From RGIG3102 sp045633415 (lineage in GTDB: Bacteria; Bacillota; Clostridia; Oscillospirales; Ruminococcaceae): a DNA stretch of 28,705 bases. Position numbers and translations under genes: made by a program. The notes beneath the pieces are model-generated. The model worked only from the letters and a program-made list of their open reading frames with translations. It made no database searches and was not told where the DNA came from. The stretch is from the NCBI GenBank assembly GCA_045633415.1, contig JAZQYH010000122.1:1-28705 (forward strand), written 5' to 3'. Positions 6,923-14,531 of this stretch are shown piece by piece (the first letter of the stretch is position 1; every line of letters begins with the position of its first letter).

Positions 6923-7108
6923 ATGGCAAAAACATCAATGAAGGTTAAGCAGCAGCGCGAACCTAAATTCTCAACAAGAGCATACAACAGATGCAAAATC
7001 TGTGGCAGACCACATGCTTATCTCAGAAAATACGGTATCTGCCGTATCTGCTTCAGAGAACTCGCTTACAAAGGCGAAATCCCTGGCGTAAAGAAAGCAA
7101 GCTGGTAA
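6923..7108 (+). CDS. rpsZ: 30S ribosomal protein uS14, zinc-binding type Z
   Basis: 61 residues, the short zinc-binding (C+) form of uS14 found in Firmicutes and other groups. It sits in the 30S head near uS3 and uS10. Cysteines 24, 27, 40 and 43 form two CxxC pairs. FSTRAYNRCKICGRPHAYLR and GICRICFRELAY are characteristic. An upstream in-frame start at 6884 would overlap rplE; the GGGGG tract at 6910-6914 and the family N-terminus MAKTSMKVKQ select ATG 6923. Confidence 0.97.
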   Translation: MAKTSMKVKQQREPKFSTRAYNRCKICGRPHAYLRKYGICRICFRELAYKGEIPGVKKASW

Positions 7109-7141
7109 TCAAAACTTTTAAATAATATAGGAGGCAAGATT

Positions 7142-7540
7142 ATGAATATCACTGATCCAATTGCAGACCTGCTGACTAGAATCAGAAATGCTTCTCAGGC
7201 AAGACATGCAACAGTTGACGTACCTGCATCCAACATGAAAAAAGCTATCGCTCAGATTCTTGTTGAAGAAGGTTACGTAAAAAGCTACACAGTAGCTGAA
7301 GATAACAAACAGGGTGTTATTACAATCACTCTGAAATATACAGAAACAGGCGCACCAGTTATCACAGGCCTGCGTCGTGTTTCCAAACCAGGTCTTCGTA
7401 TCTACACAAGCTGCGAAGATATGCCAAAGGTAATGAAAGGTATCGGTACAGCTATCGTTTCAACACCAAAAGGCGTTATGACAGACAAAAAAGCTCGCAA
7501 AGAAAATGTGGGCGGCGAAGTTCTCGCTTTTGTATGGTAA
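7142..7540 (+). CDS. rpsH: 30S ribosomal protein uS8
   Basis: 132 residues. uS8 binds the central domain of 16S rRNA. In E. coli it is the translational repressor of the spc operon by binding the uL5 mRNA; I did not identify an equivalent site here. MNITDPIADLLTRIRNASQA at the N-terminus, the GLRRVSKPGLRIY strand and the STPKGVMTDKKARKENVGGEVL tail are diagnostic. The AGGAGG site lies 6-7 bases before the ATG. Confidence 0.98.
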   Translation: MNITDPIADLLTRIRNASQARHATVDVPASNMKKAIAQILVEEGYVKSYTVAEDNKQGVITITLKYTETGAPVITGLRRVSKPGLRIYTSCEDMPKVMKGIGTAIVSTPKGVMTDKKARKENVGGEVLAFVW

Positions 7541-7554
7541 GGGGGTAAATAGTT

Positions 7555-8097
7555 ATGTCGAGAATAGGAAGAAAACCCATCGCTATTCCAGCAGGTGTAA
7601 ATGTTACAGTTGATGGAAATAAAGTTACAGTTGCTGGCCCTAAGGGAACACTTGATTCCACATTCTCTGCAAAAATGGCAATCGCTGTTGAAGCAGGTAA
7701 TGTAGTAGTTTCCCGTCCAGATGACACAAACGAATCCAAAGCACTGCATGGTCTGACAAGAACACTTATCAGCAACATGGTTACTGGTGTTTCCGAAGGC
7801 TTCACTAAAGACCTGGAAGTTATCGGTGTTGGTTACAGAGTTGCAAAACAGGGCACAAACCTTGTAATGAACCTTGGTTACTCACATCAGGTAATCGTTC
7901 CAGAAACAGATGGCATCAAATTTGAATGCCCAGATGCAAACAAAATCAAAGTTATCGGTATCGATAAACAGAGAGTTGGCCAGGTTGCAGCTGAAATCCG
8001 CGGCAAACGTCCACCAGAACCATATAAAGGTAAAGGTATCCGTTATGCTGGCGAAGTTATCATCCGCAAAGAAGGCAAAACAGGTAAAGGTAAATAA
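7555..8097 (+). CDS. rplF: 50S ribosomal protein uL6
   Basis: 180 residues comprising two tandem uL6 folds (about 1-82 and 83-180). uL6 sits near the GTPase-associated factor-binding region and is assembled late. MSRIGRKPIAIPAGVNV and the closing PPEPYKGKGIRYAGEVIIR block are diagnostic. A GGGGG tract rather than AGGAGG serves as ribosome site (7541-7545). rplR follows after 18 bases. Confidence 0.98.
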   Translation: MSRIGRKPIAIPAGVNVTVDGNKVTVAGPKGTLDSTFSAKMAIAVEAGNVVVSRPDDTNESKALHGLTRTLISNMVTGVSEGFTKDLEVIGVGYRVAKQGTNLVMNLGYSHQVIVPETDGIKFECPDANKIKVIGIDKQRVGQVAAEIRGKRPPEPYKGKGIRYAGEVIIRKEGKTGKGK

Positions 8098-8115
8098 TAA
8101 AGGAGTGAGCTAATT

Positions 8116-8475
8116 ATGGTAAAGAAACCAAACAGTAATCAGGCAAGACTGAGAAGACATGCTAGAGTTCGTAGAAAAATCAGCGGTACAGCAGCACGTC
8201 CTCGTCTGAACGTATTCCGCTCCTCTAAGCACATCTATGCTCAGATCATTGATGACGTTGCAGGCGTAACACTTGTTAGCGCATCAACAATGGACAAAGA
8301 TTTTACAGGCAATGGCGGTAACATTGAAGCTGCAAAAGCAGTTGGTAATACAGTAGCAAAAAGAGCTATTGAAAAAGGCATTACAGAAGTAGTGTTTGAC
8401 CGTGGCGGCTACATCTATCATGGTCGTGTTAAAGCATTGGCAGAAGGCGCCCGTGAAGGCGGCTTAGTGCTGTAA
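8116..8475 (+). CDS. rplR: 50S ribosomal protein uL18
   Basis: 119 residues. uL18 binds 5S rRNA together with uL5 and bL25. The basic N-terminal arm (NQARLRRHARVRRKISGTA), the RPRLNVFRSSKHIYAQIIDD core and the C-terminal VVFDRGGYIYHGRVKALAEG are typical. AAAGGAG occurs at 8099-8105. Confidence 0.97.
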   Translation: MVKKPNSNQARLRRHARVRRKISGTAARPRLNVFRSSKHIYAQIIDDVAGVTLVSASTMDKDFTGNGGNIEAAKAVGNTVAKRAIEKGITEVVFDRGGYIYHGRVKALAEGAREGGLVL

Positions 8476-8487
8476 GGAGGAGATACA

Positions 8488-8988
8488 ATGGAAAGAATTG
8501 ACGCAAGTGTACTTGACCTTCAGGAAAAGGTAGTATCAATCAATCGTGTATCAAAAACCGTTAAAGGCGGCCGTGTTATGAAGTTCTCAGCTCTTATCGT
8601 AGTTGGTAACGGCGACGGTATCGTAGGTTATGGTATAGGTAAAGCAGCTGAAGTACCTGAAGCTATCCGCAAAGGTGTTGAAGATGCTAGAAAAAATTTA
8701 GTTAGAGTATCAATGAAAGGCACAACAATTCCACACGAAACTGTTGGTGCATTCGGCGCAGCAAGAATCCTTATGAGACCAGCTGCTCCTGGTACTGGTG
8801 TTATCGCAGGCGGCGCAGTTCGTGCAGTTCTGGAAGCAGCAGGTATCAAAGATATTCGTACAAAATCTCTCCGCTCTAGAAACCCAGGCAACGTTGTTGC
8901 TGCAACAGTAGCAGGTCTTGCATCTGTTAGAACTGTTGAAGAAGTTGCAAAACTTCGTGGTCTGAGCGTTGAAGAAGTATTAGGTTAA
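8488..8988 (+). CDS. rpsE: 30S ribosomal protein uS5
   Basis: 166 residues. uS5 affects decoding accuracy and the mRNA entry channel. The N-terminal double-stranded-RNA-binding-like domain contains VVSINRVSKTVKGGRVMKF and GNGDGIVGYGIGKAAEVPEA. The C-terminal domain has GVIAGGAVRAVLEAAGIKDI and KSLRSRNPGNVV. The AGGAGG site lies about 8 bases before the ATG. Confidence 0.98.
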   Translation: MERIDASVLDLQEKVVSINRVSKTVKGGRVMKFSALIVVGNGDGIVGYGIGKAAEVPEAIRKGVEDARKNLVRVSMKGTTIPHETVGAFGAARILMRPAAPGTGVIAGGAVRAVLEAAGIKDIRTKSLRSRNPGNVVAATVAGLASVRTVEEVAKLRGLSVEEVLG

Positions 8989-9005
8989 TTAGGGGGTACT
9001 TTGAA

Positions 9006-9182
9006 ATGGCTACAGTAACAATCAAACTTGTTAAAAGCCTCGCAGGCCGCATTCAGAATCAGAAAGATTGTGCAGCAGCTCTGGGCCTCAAAAAAGTTGG
9101 CGACGTAACAGTTCAGCCAGACAACGCAGCAACAATGGGTAAAATTGCAAAAATTTCCCACCTTGTTGAAGTTGTTAGATAA
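9006..9182 (+). CDS. rpmD: 50S ribosomal protein uL30
   Basis: 58 residues, a short gene that fits exactly between rpsE and rplO, as in the standard spc order. It starts MATVTIKLVKSLAGR, continues QKDCAAALGLKKVGD and ends IAKISHLVEVVR, all uL30 family features. The start follows an AGGGGG site at 8991-8996. It lies 17 bases after rpsE and 20 before rplO. Confidence 0.96.
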   Translation: MATVTIKLVKSLAGRIQNQKDCAAALGLKKVGDVTVQPDNAATMGKIAKISHLVEVVR

Positions 9183-9202
9183 TAACAGGGAGGTGCACAA
9201 AA

Positions 9203-9646
9203 ATGATGCTTCACGAATTGAAACCTGCAGCAGGTTCTAATAAAGCTGCTAAAAGAAAAGGTCGTGGTCACGGTTCCGGTAACGGTAAAACAGCTGGTTA
9301 CGGTCACAAAGGTCAGAAAGCACGTTCAGGCGCTAAGAAAGCAGGCTTTGAAGGTGGTCAGCTTCCACTTCAGAGAAGACTTCCTAAAGTTGGTTTTAAC
9401 AACAGCGTATTTGCAACAAACTACGCTATTATCAACGTATGTGACCTTGAAGAAAGATTCGAAGCAAACGCTGTTGTTGACGAAGCAGCAGTAGTAGCTT
9501 GCGGTCTTGTTAAAAAAGTTAACGACGGTATCAAAGTTCTTGGTAGAGGCGAACTCACAAAACCAATGACTGTTGAACTCAAAGCTTTCTCTGCTTCAGC
9601 AAAAGCTAAAATCGAAGCTGCAGGCGGAAAGGCAGAGGTGAAATAA
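9203..9646 (+). CDS. rplO: 50S ribosomal protein uL15
   Basis: 147 residues. uL15 is a late-assembling protein with a long glycine- and lysine-rich N-terminal extension threading into 23S rRNA, seen here as KRKGRGHGSGNGKTAGYGHK and continuing through the FEGGQLPLQRRLPK block. Two ATGs are adjacent in frame (9203, 9206). The spacing from GGGAGG at 9188-9193 slightly favours 9203. secY begins one base after the stop codon. Confidence 0.97.
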   Translation: MMLHELKPAAGSNKAAKRKGRGHGSGNGKTAGYGHKGQKARSGAKKAGFEGGQLPLQRRLPKVGFNNSVFATNYAIINVCDLEERFEANAVVDEAAVVACGLVKKVNDGIKVLGRGELTKPMTVELKAFSASAKAKIEAAGGKAEVK

Positions 9647-9647
9647 A

Positions 9648-10943
9648 GTGTTACAGACATTTAAAAATGCATGGAAAATTGAAGAACTGAAAAAGAAAAT
9701 CATTTTCACAATGGTTGTTCTGGTGCTCTTCCGTCTCGGTTGTGCAATCCCAGTTCCATTTATCCAGCCATCTGCTATCAGCTCTATGATTGCTGCAGAT
9801 AGTGGCAATATGCTCAACTATCTCAACATGATAAGCGGTGGTGCATTTGCCAATGCTACTCTGTTTGCACTTGGTGTAACACCTTACATCAACTCATCCA
9901 TCATCATCACTCTTTTGACAGTTGCTATTCCTTACCTGGAAAACCTGTCAAAAGAAGGTGAAGAAGGCAGAAAGAAAATTGCTAAAATCACAAGATATGT
10001 AGCAGTTGTAATCGGCGTAATTCTGTCAATCGGTTACTACTTTGTTCTGAAAAGAAACAATGCTCTGATTTACACAGAAGGTATGTCTGGCGTATTCGCA
10101 GCAACAGTTATTATCTCTGCATTCGTAGCAGGTTCTATGCTTATCATGTGGATGGGCGAACAAATAGATAAAAAGGGCATCGGCAACGGTATTTCCCTTA
10201 TTATCTTTGCTGGTATTGTATCTCGCCTTGTTCCTTCAGTTACAACACTGATTGCTATGGTTCAGGCTGGTATTGCTGGTGAAATTAAATATCTGGTTAT
10301 GGCAATTCTTATCCCAATCTTTGCTATCCTGGTTATCTCCTTCGCAGTTGTTCTGAACAACGCTGAAAGAAGAATCCCAATCCAGTATGCAAAAAGAGTT
10401 GTTGGTAGAAAAATGATGGGCGGTCAGGCAACACACCTGCCAATCAAAGTTAACATGTCCGGCGTTATGCCAGTTATCTTTGCATCTTCTATCATGTCTA
10501 TCCCAGGTACAATCAAAAGTTTCTTTAATATTGAAAGCGAATTTGCAAAAAAATTCCTCAGTATTTTTGACTACAATGGTGCTGTATACGTAGTAGGTTA
10601 TGTTCTGCTGATTATTGCATTCAACTACTTCTATGTTTCAATGCAGTACAACCCAATCGAAATTGCTAACAACCTGCGTAAAAACAACGGTGTTATCCCA
10701 GGCTTCCGCCCAGGTAAAATGACACAGGACTTTATCGCAAAAGTACTTAGCAAGCTCACATTTATCGGAGCAATCTTCCTGGTAGTTGTAGCTGTTCTGC
10801 CTATCATCACTGGTAACATTACAGGTACAAACATTCAGCTGGGCGGTACTTCAATTCTCATCGTTGTTGGTGTAGCTCTTGAAGTAGCACAGCAGCTGGA
10901 AAGCCAGATGGTAATGCGCCATCACAAAGGTTTCCTGGAATAA
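9648..10943 (+). CDS. secY: Protein translocase channel subunit SecY
   Basis: 431 residues, with about ten hydrophobic membrane segments. SecY is the pore of the Sec translocon through which secreted and membrane proteins pass. Recognisable blocks are LGVTPYINSSIIITLL (TM2 plug region), the GIGNGISLIIFAGIVSRL segment after TM4 and the cytoplasmic ERRIPIQYAKR loop. The start is GTG, one base after the rplO stop, with GAGG upstream inside rplO. This suggests coupled translation at a lower level than the ribosomal proteins. A gap of 119 bases with a promoter follows. Confidence 0.97.
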   Translation: MLQTFKNAWKIEELKKKIIFTMVVLVLFRLGCAIPVPFIQPSAISSMIAADSGNMLNYLNMISGGAFANATLFALGVTPYINSSIIITLLTVAIPYLENLSKEGEEGRKKIAKITRYVAVVIGVILSIGYYFVLKRNNALIYTEGMSGVFAATVIISAFVAGSMLIMWMGEQIDKKGIGNGISLIIFAGIVSRLVPSVTTLIAMVQAGIAGEIKYLVMAILIPIFAILVISFAVVLNNAERRIPIQYAKRVVGRKMMGGQATHLPIKVNMSGVMPVIFASSIMSIPGTIKSFFNIESEFAKKFLSIFDYNGAVYVVGYVLLIIAFNYFYVSMQYNPIEIANNLRKNNGVIPGFRPGKMTQDFIAKVLSKLTFIGAIFLVVVAVLPIITGNITGTNIQLGGTSILIVVGVALEVAQQLESQMVMRHHKGFLE

Positions 10944-10972
10944 TAAAAAATTCTCAAAATTGAAAATAACAC

Positions 10973-11001
10973 TTGCATTTAGCTAAATAATATAGTATAA
11001 T
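10973..11001 (+). promoter_or_regulatory. Promoter of the adk-rplQ half operon
   Basis: A -35 box TTGCAT (10973-10978) and a perfect -10 box TATAAT (10996-11001) are spaced by 17 bases; transcription should start near 11008. No terminator is visible after secY, so readthrough from upstream probably adds to this promoter. It is embedded in a twin palindrome, which suggests regulated activity. Confidence 0.75.
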
Positions 11002-11015
11002 TATTTAGCTAAATG
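10976..11015. promoter_or_regulatory. Twin palindromic operator at the adk promoter
   Basis: The 12-base perfect palindrome ATTTAGCTAAAT occurs twice, at 10977-10988 and 11003-11014, centres 26 bases apart. The flanks extend this to a 16-base perfect inverted repeat (10976-10991 with 11000-11015). The first copy overlaps the end of the -35 box and the spacer; the second starts just after the -10 box and covers the expected transcription start. A further half site TTTAGC lies at 11020-11025. This geometry is typical of a repressor binding two sites; the regulator is unknown. Confidence 0.6.
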
Positions 11016-11062
11016 GTGTTTTAGCGAGGATTTTATCCGAAACAAAAAGGAGATTACTAATT

Positions 11063-11692
11063 ATGAAACTTATATTATTAGGCGCTCCTGGTGCTGGTAA
11101 AGGCACACAGGCAGAAATCATCTGTGAAAAACTGAACATCCCTACAATTTCTACAGGTGCTATTCTTCGTCAGGCTATGAAAGACGGCACAGAAATGGGC
11201 CTGAAAGCAAAAAGCTTTATCGAAGCTGGCGCTCTGGTACCAGATGAAGTTATCATCGGTATTGTAAATGACAGACTTGCAGAAGATGACTGCAAAAACG
11301 GCTTCATCCTGGACGGTGTTCCAAGAACAATCGCACAGGCAGAAGCTATCGATGCAATGGGCATCAAAATCGATATGGCACTGAACATCGTTGTTAAAGA
11401 TGAAACAATCATCGAACGCGTAAGCGGTAGAAGAGTGTGCTCTTGCGGTGCTTCTTACCATATTAAATATAAACCAAGTGAAGTAGAAGGTGTTTGTGAC
11501 AAATGTGGTCAGCCTCTTACAATCCGTAAGGATGACGAACCACAGACAGTTCTCGACCGTCTGACAAACTACCACACACTTACACAGCCACTGGAAGACT
11601 ACTACAGAGCAAAAGGTCTGCTGGTAGAAATCGATGGCGAACAGAGTGTAGAAAAAACTACAGAGCTGGTACTGAAAGCATTAGGAGTATAA
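11063..11692 (+). CDS. adk: Adenylate kinase
   Basis: 209 residues. It interconverts ATP+AMP and 2 ADP in the cytoplasm. The P-loop GAPGAGKGT spans residues 7-15, the AMP-side motif is DGVPRT (84-89; the usual form is DGFPRT), and lid arginines occur in GRR (122-124) and RKDD (155-158). It has the long zinc-type lid, but the first cysteine pair is C126-S-C128 rather than the normal CxxC; the second is C145-DK-C148. The start follows AAAAGGAG. Its place after secY and before map is standard for Firmicutes. Confidence 0.97.
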   Translation: MKLILLGAPGAGKGTQAEIICEKLNIPTISTGAILRQAMKDGTEMGLKAKSFIEAGALVPDEVIIGIVNDRLAEDDCKNGFILDGVPRTIAQAEAIDAMGIKIDMALNIVVKDETIIERVSGRRVCSCGASYHIKYKPSEVEGVCDKCGQPLTIRKDDEPQTVLDRLTNYHTLTQPLEDYYRAKGLLVEIDGEQSVEKTTELVLKALGV

Positions 11693-11695
11693 TCT

Positions 11696-12457
11696 GTGAT
11701 AATTATTAAGAGCCCCGAAGATATTAAAAAGTTAAAAAAAGCTTGCAAAATCAGTGCGGATGTGTTACAATACGCCGGGGAACAAATTAACGCAGGTATG
11801 TCTACCTATGAGTTAGATAAGCTTATCTACGATTTTATCGTTGCAGCTGGCGCAAAACCTAGTTTTCTGGGTTACGGTGGCTTCAAGGGGAGTGCGTGTA
11901 TTTCCATCAATGATGAGGTAATTCACGGTATTCCATCTAAGAAGACAATCATCAGAAGCGGCGATATCGTTAGCGTTGACGTGGGCGCCTTCATTGAAGG
12001 TTACCACGGCGACAATGCTTATACTTTCAAGGTAGGCAGTGTTAGCCCTGTGGCTGAAAAGCTCTTACGTGTTACCAATGAATGTTTACATCTGGGTATA
12101 GCGGCTGCAAAACCAGGTAACAGAATTGGTGACATCGGTTATGCTGTTCAGAAACATGCAGAAGACAATGGCTTCCACGTTGTCAGGGAATACATTGGAC
12201 ATGGTGTGGGCAAAGCTCTGCACGAAGACCCAGAAGTGCCAAACTATGGCAAAGCTGGCAGAGGCGTGCGACTTGTACCAGGCATGACAATAGCTATTGA
12301 ACCTATGATTAACGAAGGAACAGCCAGAGTTAAAGTTATGCCAGATGGCTGGACTGTTAAGACAGTTGATGGCAGCTTGTCTGCTCATTTTGAGCATACA
12401 ATCGCTGTTACAACAGATGGTCCGGTTATCTTAACTGCGCGTTCATGTGATTGGTGA
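11696..12457 (+). CDS. map: Methionine aminopeptidase, type I
   Basis: 253 residues. It removes the N-terminal methionine from nascent proteins at the ribosome. All five metal ligands are in place: Asp95, Asp106, His169, Glu202 and Glu233, together with His77. The sequence motifs are INDEVIHGIP, VDVGAFIEGYHGDNAYTF, EYIGHGVGKALHEDPEVPNY and IEPMI. The start is GTG, 8 bases after TTAGGAG, three bases past the adk stop. Codon use is less biased than in the flanking ribosomal genes, with CAA, GGG and TTA codons that are rare there. Confidence 0.96.
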   Translation: MIIIKSPEDIKKLKKACKISADVLQYAGEQINAGMSTYELDKLIYDFIVAAGAKPSFLGYGGFKGSACISINDEVIHGIPSKKTIIRSGDIVSVDVGAFIEGYHGDNAYTFKVGSVSPVAEKLLRVTNECLHLGIAAAKPGNRIGDIGYAVQKHAEDNGFHVVREYIGHGVGKALHEDPEVPNYGKAGRGVRLVPGMTIAIEPMINEGTARVKVMPDGWTVKTVDGSLSAHFEHTIAVTTDGPVILTARSCDW

Positions 12458-12461
12458 TTCT

Positions 12462-12704
12462 ATGGAATTGACAGTCGGAGACGTAGTTAAAAGTTTAGCT
12501 GGCAAAGACAAAGACAGTTATTTCTGTATTGTTGAGATTAAAGACAGTTATTGCTTTTTGCGGGATGGAAAAATCCACGAACTGGACAATCCAAAACGCA
12601 AAAGCTTTAAGCATGTCCGAAAAACCCCATACAGATTGCAATCAGAGGCTTTGCAAGTGAATAAGCATCTGAAAAAGGCTATAGACAGCCTGACTAATTC
12701 TTAG
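12462..12704 (+). CDS. KOW-domain RNA-binding protein (eL14-like)
   Basis: 80 residues. The N-terminus MELTVGDVVKSLAGKDK is a KOW-type motif like those of eL14/eL6/eL27 proteins. The basic segment NPKRKSFKHVRKT (43-55) fits RNA contact. Genes of this type commonly sit between map and infA in Clostridia and are annotated as KOW RNA-binding proteins; the exact role is not established. A GTG at 12447 overlapping map is in frame, but ATG 12462 matches the family start. Neither has a good ribosome site, so translation may depend on map. Codon use resembles map, not the ribosomal genes. Confidence 0.85.
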   Translation: MELTVGDVVKSLAGKDKDSYFCIVEIKDSYCFLRDGKIHELDNPKRKSFKHVRKTPYRLQSEALQVNKHLKKAIDSLTNS

Positions 12705-12714
12705 GAGGATAATT

Positions 12715-12933
12715 ATGGCTAAAGATGATGTAATTGAAGTGGAAGGCACAGTTATTGAAGCTCTGCCAAACGCAACATTCCAGGTAGAACTTGCAAATGG
12801 TCATCGTTTGCTGGCTCATATCTCAGGAAAACTCAGAATGAATTTCATTCGAATTTTACCAGGTGATAAGGTAACAGTTGAAATGTCACCTTACGACTTA
12901 ACAAAAGGACGCATTACTTGGCGTTCCAAATAA
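12715..12933 (+). CDS. infA: Translation initiation factor IF-1
   Basis: 72 residues, a single OB-fold. IF-1 occupies the 30S A site during initiation and helps IF-2 and IF-3. The sequence is nearly canonical: KDDVIEVEGTVIEALPNATF, NGHRLLAHISGKLRMNFIRI and PGDKVTVEMSPYDL, ending GRITWRSK. AGGAGG lies 7-8 bases before the ATG. Confidence 0.98.
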   Translation: MAKDDVIEVEGTVIEALPNATFQVELANGHRLLAHISGKLRMNFIRILPGDKVTVEMSPYDLTKGRITWRSK

Positions 12934-12960
12934 CAAGCATACAATTAGGAGGTTATAAAT

Positions 12961-13074
12961 ATGAAAGTTAAGCCATCCGTTAAACCAATGTGCGAAAAAT
13001 GCAAGGTTATCAAACGCAAAGGCAAAGTTATGGTAATCTGCGCAAATCCAAAACACAAACAGCGTCAGGGTTAA
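12961..13074 (+). CDS. rpmJ: 50S ribosomal protein bL36
   Basis: 37 residues, the smallest ribosomal protein. It is the zinc-binding form, with ligands Cys11, Cys14, Cys27 and His32 (CEKCKVIKRKGKVMVIC, then NPKHKQRQG). It follows infA by 27 bases with TTAGGAGG upstream, exactly the position expected in Firmicutes operons. Confidence 0.97.
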   Translation: MKVKPSVKPMCEKCKVIKRKGKVMVICANPKHKQRQG

Positions 13075-13107
13075 TCTGACAATTATTTAAGCAGGAGGGT
13101 AAGATAT

Positions 13108-13479
13108 ATGGCTCGTATATCAGGTGTTGACTTACCAAGAGAAAAACGTGTTGAAATCGGCCTTACTTATATTTACGGTATCGGTCTTTCAACATCACAG
13201 AAACTTCTCATGGCTGCTGGTGTAAATCCAGACACAAGAGTAAAAGACCTTACAGATGAAGAAGTACAGGCAATCAGAGATCAGATCGAAGCACAGCAGA
13301 TCGTAGTTGAAGGTGACCTTCGCCGTGCAGTATCAATGGACGTTAAAAGACTCATTGACATCGGCTGCTACAGAGGCGTAAGACACAGAAAAGGTCTGCC
13401 AGTTCGTGGTCAGAGAACAAAAACAAACGCCAGAACACGTAAAGGCGCAAAGAAAACAGTAGCAAACAAAAAGAAATAA
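13108..13479 (+). CDS. rpsM: 30S ribosomal protein uS13
   Basis: 123 residues. uS13 lies in the 30S head and forms bridges to the 50S subunit. MARISGVDLPREKRVEIGLTYIYGIG opens it, a helix-two-turn-helix region follows, and the basic tail GVRHRKGLPVRGQRTKTNAR contacts P-site tRNA. The strong site GCAGGAGGG lies about 10 bases before the ATG. Confidence 0.98.
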   Translation: MARISGVDLPREKRVEIGLTYIYGIGLSTSQKLLMAAGVNPDTRVKDLTDEEVQAIRDQIEAQQIVVEGDLRRAVSMDVKRLIDIGCYRGVRHRKGLPVRGQRTKTNARTRKGAKKTVANKKK

Positions 13480-13498
13480 TTTAGGAGGCTAAATAGCA

Positions 13499-13891
13499 AT
13501 GGCAGTTAAAAAGACAGCTTCTCGTAAGAGAATCGTGCGTAAGAACATTGAACGTGGCCAGGCTCACATCCAGTCTACATTTAACAACACAATTGTTACA
13601 ATCACAGACATGCAGGGCAACGCAATTTCTTGGGCAAGTGCAGGTGGCCTCGGTTTCAGAGGTTCAAGACAGGCAACTCCTTACGCTGCACAGATGGTTA
13701 GCGAAACAGCAGCTAAAGCAGCTATGGAACACGGCCTTAAAACCGTTGAAGTATATGTAAAAGGTCCTGGCCAGGGTAGAGAATCTGCAATCAGAGCTCT
13801 TCAGGCAGCAGGCTTAGAGGTAAATATGATCAAGGACGTTACCCCTATTCCACACAACGGTTGTCGTCCACCAAAAAGAAGACGCGTTTAA
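13499..13891 (+). CDS. rpsK: 30S ribosomal protein uS11
   Basis: 130 residues. uS11 forms the platform near the Shine-Dalgarno/anti-Shine-Dalgarno helix. GQAHIQSTFNNTIVTITDMQ, SAGGLGFRGSRQATPYAAQ and VKGPGQGRESAIRALQAAGL are diagnostic, and the tail ends PHNGCRPPKRRRV. It is preceded by TTAGGAGG and followed by rpsD after 19 bases. Confidence 0.98.
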   Translation: MAVKKTASRKRIVRKNIERGQAHIQSTFNNTIVTITDMQGNAISWASAGGLGFRGSRQATPYAAQMVSETAAKAAMEHGLKTVEVYVKGPGQGRESAIRALQAAGLEVNMIKDVTPIPHNGCRPPKRRRV

Positions 13892-13910
13892 TTAATAGGA
13901 GGAAATTCAA

Positions 13911-14531
13911 ATGGCAAGATATACAGGCGCAGTTTGTCGTCAGTGCCGCAGAGAAGGTCAGAAACTTTTCCTTAAAGGTGAAAGATGTTACTCTGATAAA
14001 TGTGCACTCGCTAGAAGAAACTTCGCACCTGGTCAGCATGGTCAGGCAAGAAAAAAATCTTCTGAATACGGCATCCAGATGAGAGCTAAACAGAAAGCAA
14101 AAAGATACTACGGTGTTCTCGAAAGCCAGTTCGCAAAATACTTTGAAATGGCTACAAAACACACAGGTATGGCAGGCGAAAATCTGCTTAAGATCCTTGA
14201 AAGCAGACTGGACAACGTTGTTTACCGCGCAGGCTTCGGTATGAGCCGTCGTCAGGCTAGACAGCTTGTTTTACATCGTCACTTCACAGTAAACGGTGAA
14301 AGAGTAAATATTCCATCATACCTCGTTAAACCAGGTGATGTTATCGCAGTTCACGGCTCAGCATGTGACAAAATTAAAGAAAATGTTGAACTCAACAGCG
14401 CAAGACCAGTTCCAATGTGGATGTCTTTCGATGCAAACGATATGAAAGTAACTTTCAACCGTATGCCAGAAAGAAGCGAAATTGACCTTGACGTTGAAGA
14501 ACAGCTTATCGTTGAACTTTACTCAAAATAA
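13911..14531 (+). CDS. rpsD: 30S ribosomal protein uS4, zinc-binding form
   Basis: 206 residues. uS4 nucleates 30S assembly. In other bacteria it represses its own mRNA or the alpha operon. The N-terminal zinc knuckle uses Cys9, Cys12, Cys26 and Cys31. ARRNFAPGQHG follows, and the S4 RNA-binding domain (about 97-160) contains ESRLDNVVYRAGFGMSRRQA and RQLVLHRHFTVNGERVNIPS. Here rpsD lies inside the alpha cluster, directly upstream of a 71-base spacer with two hairpins before rpoA. Confidence 0.98.
   Translation: MARYTGAVCRQCRREGQKLFLKGERCYSDKCALARRNFAPGQHGQARKKSSEYGIQMRAKQKAKRYYGVLESQFAKYFEMATKHTGMAGENLLKILESRLDNVVYRAGFGMSRRQARQLVLHRHFTVNGERVNIPSYLVKPGDVIAVHGSACDKIKENVELNSARPVPMWMSFDANDMKVTFNRMPERSEIDLDVEEQLIVELYSK

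Noticed and set aside
10236..10436. Minus-strand open frames throughout the ribosomal cluster
   Set aside because: They mirror strongly biased codons of the plus-strand genes, show no family similarity and lack ribosome sites.
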